A DNA stretch of 64,000 nt from Pseudonocardia nigra. Its GTDB lineage: Bacteria; Actinomycetota; Actinomycetes; Mycobacteriales; Pseudonocardiaceae. The notes below the pieces were generated by a model. That model saw only the letters and a list, made by a program, of their open reading frames with translations. It ran no database searches and was not told the DNA's origin. The first letter of the stretch is position 1; each line of letters opens with the position of its first letter. Below are positions 15,931-24,255 of the stretch, piece by piece. The stretch lies in the NCBI RefSeq assembly GCF_019396355.1, contig NZ_JAHKRK010000013.1, positions 1-64,000 of the forward strand, read 5' to 3'. Both the position numbers and the translations under genes were made by a program.

Positions 15931-18234
15931 ATGGCAAAGACGGCGCGGGAACGGCTGGCGCGGCTACTCGACGACTCCGAGCCAGCCGGGTCGTTCGCTG
16001 CTCAGCTGCTGGCGCCCGCGCATTTGCTCCAGCTCGAGGTGTCTGGCGTCGGACCAGTGCGCCTTCCGGTCCGCGCACCCCTAGCGAAGAAGCTGATCGC
16101 AGTGGCGCGGTCAGCGATGTTCGGGCGAGGGGAACAGACGCTGTCCGACACCAACGTTCGCGACACGTGGGAACTCACCCCGGATCAGATCACGCTCGGC
16201 GGACCCGACTGGACAGCGCTGATGAATCACGCGCTGGAACACTTTCGCGACGAGCTCGGACTCCCGCAGACGTCACGCCTGCGGGCCGAGCCGCACTCGA
16301 TGCTGGTATACGGCAAGGGACAGTTCTTTCTCCCCCACCAGGACTCGGAGAAAGACGACGCTATGGTCGGCACGCTAGTGGTGTCACTACCTTCGGCGCA
16401 CACCGGTGGGGAACTGGTCATCGACCACGCCGGGGAGAGCACCGCCTACCGAGCGTCGAAGGAGGAGTTGACCTTCGTCGCGTTCTACGCCGACTGTCGT
16501 CACCAGGTCACACCGGTCAGATCCGGGTACCGGGTGACGCTCACGTTCAACCTGCTCGCCAGCCCCGCGACCCCGGCTCCGGAGGCGAGCCCCGCAACCG
16601 AGCTGGCGCACTGCCTGAGCGAACACTTCATCACCACGCCGGCCACCACGCGATACGGAACCCGCGACGTCGGCCTGCCGAACCGGCTGGTCTTCCTCCT
16701 CGACCACGAGTACACCCAGCGAGGGCTGAACTGGCGTCGGCTCAAGGGCGGCGACGTGGAGCGGGCCAAGCTGGTGCGCGCCGCGGCGGAGCAAGCCGGG
16801 TGTGAGACGGTGCTCGCACTCGCCCAGGTGAAGGAGACCTGGGACGCCCTGCCATCCGACAGCGACCCGTGGGACGGCTACTCCTACTACGAGGACGAGG
16901 ACGAGGACGAGGACGACGGTCACAGCAGCCCGAATGAGGACCCCAGCGACTTTCAGCTCAATGAGTTGATCGACGACGAGATCACCCTCGGCTGGTGGAC
17001 CAGCCCGGACGGCACCGGCGGCGAGCCGATCTCGCTGCACGTCCCCGACTACGAGGTGTGCGCCACCACTCCGAGCGTGGGCCTGGCCCCCTACCAGTCC
17101 GAGTACGAGGGCTACATGGGCAACTACGGCAACACGCTGGATCGGTGGTACCGGCGAGCCGCGGTTGTCGTATGGCCGCAGGACAAGGCGTTCGCGGCGC
17201 GTGCCGAGGCCGGATCGCAGTGGGCTCTGCACGAGCTGCGTGACCGCATCGAGGCCGGAGACCTGGAGGGCGCACGTGCCGCGGCAGAGTCGCTCACGCC
17301 GTTCTGGAAACGGATAGGAACGCAGGCGGGACTGCTCGGTGCGGCACTGGATGTGGCGGCGAGCCTCGACGTCGCCGGGACGGCGGCGATGCTGCTGGAA
17401 CCATTCCGGGTGGAAACGGTCACGCAGGAGCATGCGGGCGGGTTGGCGGCGACGGCCGGCCGGTACGGCGAGGACTGGACGCGAAGCGTCATCGACGGGT
17501 GGTTCGGGCCGACGAACCACTTCGGAACCGACCTGTCCGAGTGGGTCGGCAACAGCCTGCCTGGGCTGTGCGAGACGCTGCGCACCACCGGGAGGCCGGA
17601 GGTGGCACAGCTACTGGCCGCCAGAGCCTGGCGCTGGATGGGCGGCCGACTCCGCCTCTGGACTACCACCGCGCGAAGCGAGGTCCGCCAGCCACAGCTG
17701 GAGATGATGAGCTCGCCGTTGGTGGGGCTGCTGGAGGCGGCCGACGACAAGCTATGCGACGAGATCACCGGAGCACTGCGCGAGTGCGGGGACAACGTAC
17801 TGGAGTGCCTGATGCCTGCGCTGCGTCTTGCGGACGCGCGCCAGGCGGCGGGGCTCGACACGGTCGCGCGGGACTGCGTGGAGCGGCTCGGCACGATCAT
17901 CGCGCGGCCGCTGCGCGACGAAGACGACTGGTCGATCGAATGGACCGGCTGCGGGTGCGGCCTCTGTGACACGTTGGGGACGTTTCTCGTCTCCCGATCA
18001 CAGCGGATCTTCGAGTGGCCGCTGGCGACAGACGGACGCCGGCACGTGCACACCCAGATCGACTCCGGAGGGCTGCCGGTGCGACACCAGACCCGGCGGC
18101 AGGGGCGGCCATACACGCTGACGCTGACGAAAACCAACGAGCTGTTCACACGCGCCACGAACGCGCGGCACAAGGCTGTGACCGACCTGGCGTGGCTGAC
18201 GTCGACGCGAGGTGCCCCATCGACGCGAACGTAA
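15931..18234 (+). CDS. 2OG-Fe(II) oxygenase with long C-terminal domain
   Basis: 767 aa. Residues about 100-210 form a prolyl-4-hydroxylase-like 2-oxoglutarate/Fe(II) dioxygenase core: HxD at His136/Asp138 (FFLPHQDSE), distal His191 (CRHQVTPVRSGYRVTL) and the 2OG-binding Arg just after. A polyacidic tract (EDEDEDEDDGH) lies near residue 315. The following ~450 residues are helical, contain a CGCGLCDTLGTFL segment and are not recognised. Such cores hydroxylate protein side chains or other substrates; the substrate here is unknown. It is by far the largest cargo gene of the island and starts 190 bp after the HEAT-like gene, probably from its own promoter. Confidence 0.78.
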   Translation: MAKTARERLARLLDDSEPAGSFAAQLLAPAHLLQLEVSGVGPVRLPVRAPLAKKLIAVARSAMFGRGEQTLSDTNVRDTWELTPDQITLGGPDWTALMNHALEHFRDELGLPQTSRLRAEPHSMLVYGKGQFFLPHQDSEKDDAMVGTLVVSLPSAHTGGELVIDHAGESTAYRASKEELTFVAFYADCRHQVTPVRSGYRVTLTFNLLASPATPAPEASPATELAHCLSEHFITTPATTRYGTRDVGLPNRLVFLLDHEYTQRGLNWRRLKGGDVERAKLVRAAAEQAGCETVLALAQVKETWDALPSDSDPWDGYSYYEDEDEDEDDGHSSPNEDPSDFQLNELIDDEITLGWWTSPDGTGGEPISLHVPDYEVCATTPSVGLAPYQSEYEGYMGNYGNTLDRWYRRAAVVVWPQDKAFAARAEAGSQWALHELRDRIEAGDLEGARAAAESLTPFWKRIGTQAGLLGAALDVAASLDVAGTAAMLLEPFRVETVTQEHAGGLAATAGRYGEDWTRSVIDGWFGPTNHFGTDLSEWVGNSLPGLCETLRTTGRPEVAQLLAARAWRWMGGRLRLWTTTARSEVRQPQLEMMSSPLVGLLEAADDKLCDEITGALRECGDNVLECLMPALRLADARQAAGLDTVARDCVERLGTIIARPLRDEDDWSIEWTGCGCGLCDTLGTFLVSRSQRIFEWPLATDGRRHVHTQIDSGGLPVRHQTRRQGRPYTLTLTKTNELFTRATNARHKAVTDLAWLTSTRGAPSTRT

Positions 18235-18288
18235 GGTACGCCAGGTAGCCTGCGCTCGGGCAGTCCGCCTTGTACCCGACGGACAGGA

Positions 18289-18447
18289 TCACCGCGACGG
18301 TCCGGTGGCGGCGAAGATCAGCCCGATCAGCCCGTTCGCGACGTAGTGGAGCTCAACGTCACGCAGCGGGCGACGTGGCCCGGTGAGCCGTCGCGGTGGA
18401 CGCTCGAAGCGCGCCTCGGACTGCACGCGATCGGTGGTGGTCGTCAT
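18289..18447 (-). CDS. possible small island protein
   Basis: 52 aa from ATG (MTTTTDRVQSEARFERPPRR), with a hydrophobic C-terminal stretch VANGLIGLIFAATG. No family recognised and no strong ribosome site judged. It lies between the oxygenase gene and the right attachment site, where small excisionase-type genes sometimes sit, but it does not look like one. Otherwise 18,235-18,573 shows nothing recognisable. Confidence 0.25.
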   Translation of the reverse strand: MTTTTDRVQSEARFERPPRRLTGPRRPLRDVELHYVANGLIGLIFAATGPSR

Positions 18448-18573
18448 GCGGCACGTCCCCCGCTCGGGCGCGACTACCTCGAGCCGTGGATCGAGCAACG
18501 TTGAGACCCGGGCGTTGATCGAGGTGCTGCTGCCAGCGTCCTGCATAGCGTTTACCGACCCCGGCTACAATGG

Positions 18574-18610
18574 GCCACGTGAACACCTGCCACGTGCAGG
18601 TATGCCACGT
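18574..18610 (+). repeat. three GCCACGT direct repeats at 15-bp period beside attR
   Basis: GCCACGT at 18574-18580, 18589-18595 and 18604-18610, each exactly 15 bp apart, ending 6 bp before the right attachment repeat. They look like arm-type binding sites for integrase or an excision factor. Confidence 0.6.
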
Positions 18611-18616
18611 TCTCGT

Positions 18617-18641
18617 GTTCGATTCCCCCCTCGGACACCAG
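18617..18641 (+). repeat. attR: duplicated tRNA-Leu 3' end
   Basis: Copy of the tRNA 3' end, GTTCGATTCCCCCC plus TCGGACACCAG. 18 bp exact and 25 bp with two mismatches to 9611-9635. No tRNA body precedes it, so it is the target-site copy left by integration. Confidence 0.85.
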
Positions 18642-19184
18642 ATCAAGTCTCTGATCAGCAGGTTCTCGCAGCTTCTGCTCGCGTTTGATCTGTATGCGCT
18701 GGGCACGGACGTGGGGGTGCACGTCCCACTGGGACGTGCCCGTGCCGCGGGGCGCACGAGTCCGGAACGGTTGCTTCTCGGAGTGGTTCGGTCGCGCGCG
18801 AGTTGTTCCATCGTCTCGGCCGCTTCGGCGGGATCCTCGTGCTCCCAGATCCTGACTACGAGCCAGTCCCGACTGCAACCTGCGCCGCAGTCCTCACACC
18901 GCCCGCCAGGCGCTAGAATCAACCGGAGAACCGACCCCGGACGCCGCTCGTCTGGCGACGGCTGGCCCTGTGCGGTGGGTGCCGCGGCCGTCTACCGGTG
19001 GTCGATCAGTGGCCATGCCTTCCCGCCGTATGCGGGCGGGCTGTCCGGCCCGCGGATCCGTGGGTCCGCTCGCGTCTCGGAGGAGCCACCTCGGCCTCTC
19101 CCCGCGACGCCCATCGCCCGACCGCAGCACTGTACGCGGCACGGCTGCCACGGCGGCCGTGCCGGGCACGAGGAGGAGGAGTCA
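18642..19184. other. intergenic stretch, no convincing gene
   Basis: About 540 bp of original chromosome to the right of the island. It holds several GC-rich inverted repeats (for example CCGCC-gtatgcg-GGCGG near 19,024 and a GCACGG/CCGTGC pair near 19,139-19,162) and a TAGAAT box near 18,915. These may be a leader region for the helicase gene. A minus-strand open frame starting with TTG has a Cys-rich N-terminus but no recognised family, and I do not call it. Confidence 0.4.
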
Positions 19185-21323
19185 GTGGCTCGACGAGGCC
19201 GGCCCCAGACCAGGGCTCGCCGTACCGCCCCGCGCGACCGTCGTCACGGCCGCCGCCGCGACGACGTCAACTCGGTGCTCGCCCGCGCCGTCCGGGAGGT
19301 CGAGGCAGCCCTCCGGAGCGGTCGGGTCACGCCCGCGACGCGCACGAAGTTCCAGGCCCTCGCACTGCTGCTGCGCGATGAGCGCGCCCGGGTCCGGGCG
19401 GAGGAGAACAGCAGCGACACGCACCGGGCTGAGCAGCTCAAGCGCCTCGACGGCATCGCGACGATCCTCGCGAAGAGCGCCGTGCGTGATTCCGAACTCC
19501 TGGCGCTCCTCGCCGAGGACGCCGTCGTCTCCGACGAGGCCCGGTCGCTCAAGCGGGACATGCTGAGGACCGCGGGCATCGAGTCGGGCGCCGACGAGCT
19601 CCCGCCGGTGGAGCCCCCGGCCGCCGCCACCGAGGACCGGGTGGTGCCGCGGTCGGTCGTCTCGCGGCGACTGGCCAACCCCTTCCTCGCCCCCGACGTC
19701 TCCGCCGTCCGGCCGAGCGCACCCCGTCCGACGCGGTTGGCCACTTGGGAGCTGATCGGCCCGCTGCTCAGCTCGTTCGAGCGCGCCGGAGGCGGAGCCG
19801 CGGCGTGCATGGCCCTCCCCGCGCCGACCTCCCGGTACACGCCGCGCGGCCTGGAGCTGATGCCGCACCAGGCCCGGCTGGTCGCCGCGGCCGCGGCCGG
19901 CCACCGGACCTTCCTGCTCGCCGACGAGCCGGGGCTGGGCAAGACGGCCCAGGCGCTGCTCGCCGCGGAGGCGGCGAACGCCTACCCGCTGCTCGTCGTC
20001 GTGCCGAACGTCGTCAAGACGAACTGGGCGCGCGAGGCCGGGATGTGGACGCCCCACCGCTCGGCCACCGTGATCCACGGCAACGGTGACTCGATCGACG
20101 GATTCGCCGACATCGTCGTCGTCAACTACGAGGTGCTCGACCGCCACGTGGGATGGCTCGGCGGCTTCGGCCTGCGCGGCATGGTCGTCGACGAGGCGCA
20201 CTTCATCAAGAACAAGTCCTCCCAACGCTCGCGGCACGTCCTGGCGCTCTCCGAGCGAATCCGGTCCTTCACCGCGCGCCCGCTGCTGATGGCCCTCACC
20301 GGCACCCCGCTGATCAACGACATCGAGGACTTCCGGGCGATCTGGCAGTTCCTCGGCTGGATCGACGAGACGAAGCCGCTCGCCGAGCTGATGAACGCGC
20401 TCGACGAGACCGGCCTGACACCCGCCGACCCGGGGTTCTACGCCGCGGCCCGCCAATGCGTCGTCGATCTCGGCATCGTCCGTCGCCGCAAGGTCGACGT
20501 GGCCGCCGACATCCCGGCGTGCCGCATCGCCGACCTCCCCGTCGAGCTGGACGGGCCGGCCGGTCGGTCGATCCGAGCGGCCGAGCGCGAACTCGCTCGC
20601 CGCATGGTGTCGCGGTACGAGGAGGCACTGGCCGGCCGCCGGTCCGGTGCCGTCGTCGAGGGCGTCGACCACGACCTCGTGCGCCAGGTGGCCAGGTGGG
20701 AGCAGAAGGACGCGACCACCTCGACGACCGGCGAGAACGTCTTCAGCATGATGCGGCGCATCGGTCGGGCGAAGGCCGGCCTCGCCGCCGACTACGCGGT
20801 CCAGCTCGCGCGCAGCGCGGGCAAGGTGGTCTTCTTCGCCAAGCACGTCGACGTGATGGACGTCGCCGAGGAGACGTTCGCCGAGCAGGGGGTCCGCTTC
20901 TCGTCGATCCGCGGCGACCAGACGCCCACGTCGAGGCAGCGGAACATCGACGCCTTCACAGGCGACCCCGACGTGGCCATCGCGGTCTGCTCGCTGACCG
21001 CGGCCGGCGTGGGCCTCAACCTCCAGGTCGCCTCCGACCTCGTGCTCGCCGAGCTCTCCTGGACCGCCGCAGAGCAGACCCAGGCGATCGACCGCAGCCA
21101 CCGCATCGGCCAGGCGCAGCCCGTCACCGCGTGGCGCATCATCGCCGCGCAGACGATCGACGCCCGGATCGCCGAACTGATCGACAGCAAGGCCGGCCTC
21201 GCCGCCCAAGCGCTCGACGGCTCGGAGGAGGAGGTCGGGTCGTCGGCCGACGTGCAACACGAGGCGCTCGTCGCGTTGCTGACCGACGCGCTGTCGGCGG
21301 CCCCGACGCGCCTCGTGAGCTGA
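19185..21323 (+). CDS. SNF2-family DNA-dependent ATPase/helicase
   Basis: 712 aa from GTG at 19185, preceded by the strong ribosome site AGGAGGAGGAG; the open frame upstream is not coding. Helicase motifs in order: LADEPGLGKTAQAL (I), VVPNVVKTNW (Ia), VVDEAHFIKN (II), LLMALTGTPLIN (III), then AAGVGLNLQVASDLVLAEL (V) and QAIDRSHRIGQ (VI). The N-terminus is basic (ARRGRPQTRARRTAP). Arrangement is that of SMARCAL1/HARP-like SNF2 proteins that anneal or remodel DNA; the cellular role is not known. It stands alone with no methylase, nuclease or other defence gene beside it. Confidence 0.9.
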   Translation: MARRGRPQTRARRTAPRDRRHGRRRDDVNSVLARAVREVEAALRSGRVTPATRTKFQALALLLRDERARVRAEENSSDTHRAEQLKRLDGIATILAKSAVRDSELLALLAEDAVVSDEARSLKRDMLRTAGIESGADELPPVEPPAAATEDRVVPRSVVSRRLANPFLAPDVSAVRPSAPRPTRLATWELIGPLLSSFERAGGGAAACMALPAPTSRYTPRGLELMPHQARLVAAAAAGHRTFLLADEPGLGKTAQALLAAEAANAYPLLVVVPNVVKTNWAREAGMWTPHRSATVIHGNGDSIDGFADIVVVNYEVLDRHVGWLGGFGLRGMVVDEAHFIKNKSSQRSRHVLALSERIRSFTARPLLMALTGTPLINDIEDFRAIWQFLGWIDETKPLAELMNALDETGLTPADPGFYAAARQCVVDLGIVRRRKVDVAADIPACRIADLPVELDGPAGRSIRAAERELARRMVSRYEEALAGRRSGAVVEGVDHDLVRQVARWEQKDATTSTTGENVFSMMRRIGRAKAGLAADYAVQLARSAGKVVFFAKHVDVMDVAEETFAEQGVRFSSIRGDQTPTSRQRNIDAFTGDPDVAIAVCSLTAAGVGLNLQVASDLVLAELSWTAAEQTQAIDRSHRIGQAQPVTAWRIIAAQTIDARIAELIDSKAGLAAQALDGSEEEVGSSADVQHEALVALLTDALSAAPTRLVS

Positions 21324-21479
21324 CGGGGGGCGCGCCGCGTCTCGTGCGGTGGCGGGTAAGGACGGACCCGATTCGCCCGGCGCTGCCCGGTTGCATTCCG
21401 TGTCCTCAGGAAAGGTCGGGAACGGCAGCGGTCGGCCGCGGCGACGGCACCGCTGTCGGACCAGGCGCACATGGCCCAG

Positions 21480-21854
21480 TCAGCCGGTGCGGCGGGAGCG
21501 GGCCAGACCCAACCCACCGAGGTTCATGCCGATCAGCCCCACCACCAGGGCCACGATCGCCCCGGCTCGCCCGTTGCCGGTACCGAAGCCACCGGTGGAG
21601 CCGGCCAGATGCAGCACACTGAGGACCATGCCGATCAGCCCCACCACCAGGGCCACGATGGCCCCGGCTCGCCCGTTGCCGGTGCCGATACGACCGGCGG
21701 AGCGGGCCAGAGCCAGCCCACCGATGACCACGCTGATCAGCCCCACCACGGCGGCCACGACGGCGCCGAGTCGCCCGGAGCCGGTGCCGATACCACCGGC
21801 GGCGACGGAGAGCTCCGCGGCCGCCGGTGCGACAAGCAAATGACGGACGGACAT
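21480..21854 (-). CDS. DUF6223 family membrane protein with triplicated repeat
   Basis: 124 aa, ATG with an AAAGGAT ribosome site 7 nt upstream. The N-terminus resembles a signal anchor. Three tandem units of about 39 residues follow, each containing [22 protein letters not shown] and then a short arm; each unit encodes one hydrophobic helix. At DNA level the second and third units are nearly identical, which points to recent internal duplication. The [19 protein letters not shown] pattern is that of DUF6223. It is divergent from the two-component genes, whose sensor may control it. The plus-strand open frame over the same bases is a His-rich shadow and is not called. Confidence 0.75.
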   Translation of the reverse strand: MSVRHLLVAPAAAELSVAAGGIGTGSGRLGAVVAAVVGLISVVIGGLALARSAGRIGTGNGRAGAIVALVVGLIGMVLSVLHLAGSTGGFGTGNGRAGAIVALVVGLIGMNLGGLGLARSRRTG

Positions 21855-22246
21855 TGAGGATCCTTTCGGTCGAATGACGGGTAGGCGCCCGGGAAACCGG
21901 CCGACCACCACGGCTTGGGCGAACACCCCGTGCAGGTGCACGGTGACCACCGCGCGCAGTGCCCACCGCATCGGCCGGACCACCAGATCCGGCACCTCTG
22001 ATCAGCTCCCCTCCTGGCGACGGCTTTCTGGGAGCGATCGTGGTTGCCGGGGTGGTGCCCGCGCGTCGGGCAACGGAGGTGTCTTCGGGCTGAGGCCCGC
22101 GGCGTACGGTCGGCCGCCGGTAGTAGACGCTCTCAACCCGTGCGGTAGTGCCGAGGCACCACACCCGGTGGATGCGCACCCCCGGCGGCACACGCAACAT
22201 GGGACCGGGCGGCGTGCCCGGTCGAGCCCGGATCGAGGGCGGGGGA
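21855..22246. other. divergent intergenic region
   Basis: About 390 bp between the DUF6223 gene and the sensor kinase gene, which are transcribed away from each other. It must hold both promoters. No clear gene, array or strong inverted repeat is seen. Confidence 0.4.
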
Positions 22247-23461
22247 ATGGTCAGCACCATGCGTGAGGCGGCGCGCCGCGGCGCGCTGTCGCCGGTTGTG
22301 GCCGACGCGAGTCTCGGCGTCTGCGTGGCGGTTGGTCTCCTCGCTGCCGCTCTCGCCGGGGTCGGCCCGGCGGTGGTGAGCCCCCGCCCGCTGGACGCCG
22401 GAGCGGTCGCGCTGGCCGCGACCGTCGCCGCCGCGGTCGCGGTGCGCCGCCGCTACCCGATTGCGGCGCTGGTCGTGCTCAACGCGGTCCCCCTCGCCTG
22501 GTTCGTCAGCGCCTATCCCGGGCGGCTGATCACGCTCGCCCCGCTGATCGCCTGCTACACCCTCGCGGCCTACCGGGGCTGGCGGTGGGGTCTCGCGGGC
22601 GCCGTGCTCACCGCGCTGACCCAGATCATCGCGATCCGGATCGTGCTCGCCGACGCCGAGACCGCCGGGGTGGTTCCCAACCTGGTGCTGTCGGCGGCCA
22701 CCGCGGGCAGCGCCGGCGCGGCCGTGGGCTACTACCGGGCGGTGCTCGCGGCCACCCGCGCCCAGCTCGCCCGGGAAACCCGGACCCGCGAGGAGCGGGC
22801 GCGCCGGCTCGCGGTCGAGGAACGGCTACGCATCGCCCGCGAGCTGCACGACGTCTTCGGGCACACCATGGCCACCATCAGCGTGCAGGCCGGTGTCGGT
22901 CTGCACGTCATCGAACAACGCCCCGGGCAAGCCCGCGAGGCACTCACCACGATCAAGAAGATCTGCGACGACGGCCTCATCGACGTCAAGACCATCCTCG
23001 GCATCCTGCGCGCCGACACCTCCACAGAGGAGGAGCCCGGGCAACCGCGTGCGCCCCGAGGCGGGCTCGACCGGCTCACCGAGCTGCTCGACACGGCCGA
23101 GGCCGCAGGCCTACGGGTCGAGCTGAACGTCGACGGCGACCTGCGGCCGCTGCCCGCGCCGGTCGATCTGGCCGCCTACCGGATCATCCAGGAAGCGCTG
23201 ACCAACGTGCTACGCCACGCCGACGCGCACGCCGTGAGGCTCGCGCTGACGCACGAACCGTCGCGGTTGCTCATCCGGATCCGCGACGACGGGCCCACTA
23301 CCAGCGCGGACACCCGGCACACCGCGGCGGGGCATCACGGGCACGGCATCGACGGGATGCGCGAGCGTGCCCGCGCGTTGTCAGGTCAGCTCACAGCAGC
23401 CCCACACCCCGAGGGCGGCTTCGAGGTGTGCGCCGAGCTGCCCGTCCCGCACCCGCGATGA
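22247..23461 (+). CDS. NarL-type sensor histidine kinase
   Basis: 404 aa from ATG at 22247 (a second ATG follows at 22259). The N-terminal ~165 residues hold five or six hydrophobic segments with short loops. The HisKA_3 dimerisation helix follows with ERLRIARELHDVFGH (phospho-acceptor His201), then the HATPase domain with EALTNVLRHADA and DDGPT plus GHGIDGMRERA. It autophosphorylates and passes phosphate to the response regulator encoded 81 bp downstream. The absence of a large extracytoplasmic domain suggests it senses a membrane or wall signal. Confidence 0.93.
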   Translation: MVSTMREAARRGALSPVVADASLGVCVAVGLLAAALAGVGPAVVSPRPLDAGAVALAATVAAAVAVRRRYPIAALVVLNAVPLAWFVSAYPGRLITLAPLIACYTLAAYRGWRWGLAGAVLTALTQIIAIRIVLADAETAGVVPNLVLSAATAGSAGAAVGYYRAVLAATRAQLARETRTREERARRLAVEERLRIARELHDVFGHTMATISVQAGVGLHVIEQRPGQAREALTTIKKICDDGLIDVKTILGILRADTSTEEEPGQPRAPRGGLDRLTELLDTAEAAGLRVELNVDGDLRPLPAPVDLAAYRIIQEALTNVLRHADAHAVRLALTHEPSRLLIRIRDDGPTTSADTRHTAAGHHGHGIDGMRERARALSGQLTAAPHPEGGFEVCAELPVPHPR

Positions 23462-23542
23462 TGTCCACGTGCGCCCACCCGACCCGCTCCTGAGCCACCA
23501 GTGCGCCACGGCCGCGACCGGCGAGACTCAGGGTGCTGTGCG

Positions 23543-24223
23543 GTGACCGAGCCCATCCGCGTGCTCATCGCCGACGACGAAGCCCTCGTCCGGGGCGGCT
23601 TCCGGGTACTCGTCGACAATGAACCCGGCATGATCGTGGTCGGCGAAGCCGGCGACGGAGCCACCGCGGTGGACCTGGCCCGGCAAACCCGCCCCGACGT
23701 CGTGCTCATGGACATCAGGATGCCCGGCGTCGACGGACTGAGCGCCACCCACCAGATCGCCGCCGACCCCGACCTCACCGACGTCCACGTACTCATCCTC
23801 ACCACCTTCGACCACGACGAATACGTCATCGAAGCACTCGGTGCCGGCGCCGCCGGCTTCCTGATCAAAAACACCGAACCCCGCCAGCTGCTGCACGGCA
23901 TCCGCATCGTCACCGGCGGGGAGGCCCTCCTGTCCCCTGGGCTGACCCGACGACTCATCGCCCGACTGACCAGCCGAACCACAACTCCACGACTCGACAC
24001 CGACGTCCTGGCCCAACTCACCACCCGGGAGAAGCAGATCGTCGGACTCGTCGCCCACGGCCTGAGCAACACCGACATCGCCACCGCCCTCACCATCAGC
24101 CACGCCACCGCCAAGACCCACGTCAGCCGCGCCATGACCAAACTCGGCGCCCACGACCGCGCACAGCTGGTCGTCCTGGCCTACCAACACCGCCTCGTCG
24201 AACCACCCGACCCCACCCCGTGA
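23543..24223 (+). CDS. NarL/FixJ-family response regulator
   Basis: 226 aa from GTG at 23543. Receiver domain: acidic pocket DDE at residues 11-13, phospho-acceptor Asp57 in VVLMDIRMPG, and Lys in FLIKNTEP. C-terminal LuxR-type HTH: LTTREKQIVGLVAHGLSNTD and ATAKTHVSRAMTKLGA. Partner of the sensor kinase upstream; a likely target is the divergent DUF6223 gene or the pair itself. Convergent with the ROK gene, 32 bp between ends. Confidence 0.93.
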   Translation: MTEPIRVLIADDEALVRGGFRVLVDNEPGMIVVGEAGDGATAVDLARQTRPDVVLMDIRMPGVDGLSATHQIAADPDLTDVHVLILTTFDHDEYVIEALGAGAAGFLIKNTEPRQLLHGIRIVTGGEALLSPGLTRRLIARLTSRTTTPRLDTDVLAQLTTREKQIVGLVAHGLSNTDIATALTISHATAKTHVSRAMTKLGAHDRAQLVVLAYQHRLVEPPDPTP

Positions 24224-24255
24224 CGTGGTTGCGCGGCGTGCTCGCCGACGTGGTC

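Larger units (their letters stand above)
9618..18641. mobile_element. 9.0-kb integrative element in tRNA-Leu(GAG)
   Basis: The last 18 bp of the tRNA region (TCCCCCCTCGGACACCAG, 9618-9635) recur exactly at 18624-18641; extended to 25 bp there are only two mismatches (9611-9635 against 18617-18641). A tyrosine integrase lies about 640 bp inside the left end, the usual arrangement for tRNA-targeting elements. Cargo between the repeats: AbrB-like protein, integrase, toxin-antitoxin pair, and four larger genes of unknown role. There is no recognisable relaxase, FtsK-like translocase, replication or phage structural gene, so the element is probably mobilised in trans or is a non-conjugative genomic island. 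Average composition looks slightly less biased than its neighbours by eye; not measured. Confidence 0.88.

Noticed and set aside
18359-18922. 187-aa minus-strand frame with an N-terminal Cys-rich stretch across the right att site
   Set aside because: TTG start, crosses the attR repeat, and the central part is translated tRNA-derived sequence.
19185-21323. SNF2 helicase as part of a defence system such as DISARM or BREX
   Set aside because: No methylase, phospholipase, nuclease or other partner gene lies beside it.
21471-21857. Plus-strand frame with repeated ADQPHHQGHD units
   Set aside because: Complement of the DUF6223 repeat gene; the minus strand has a ribosome site, membrane helices and a known family.
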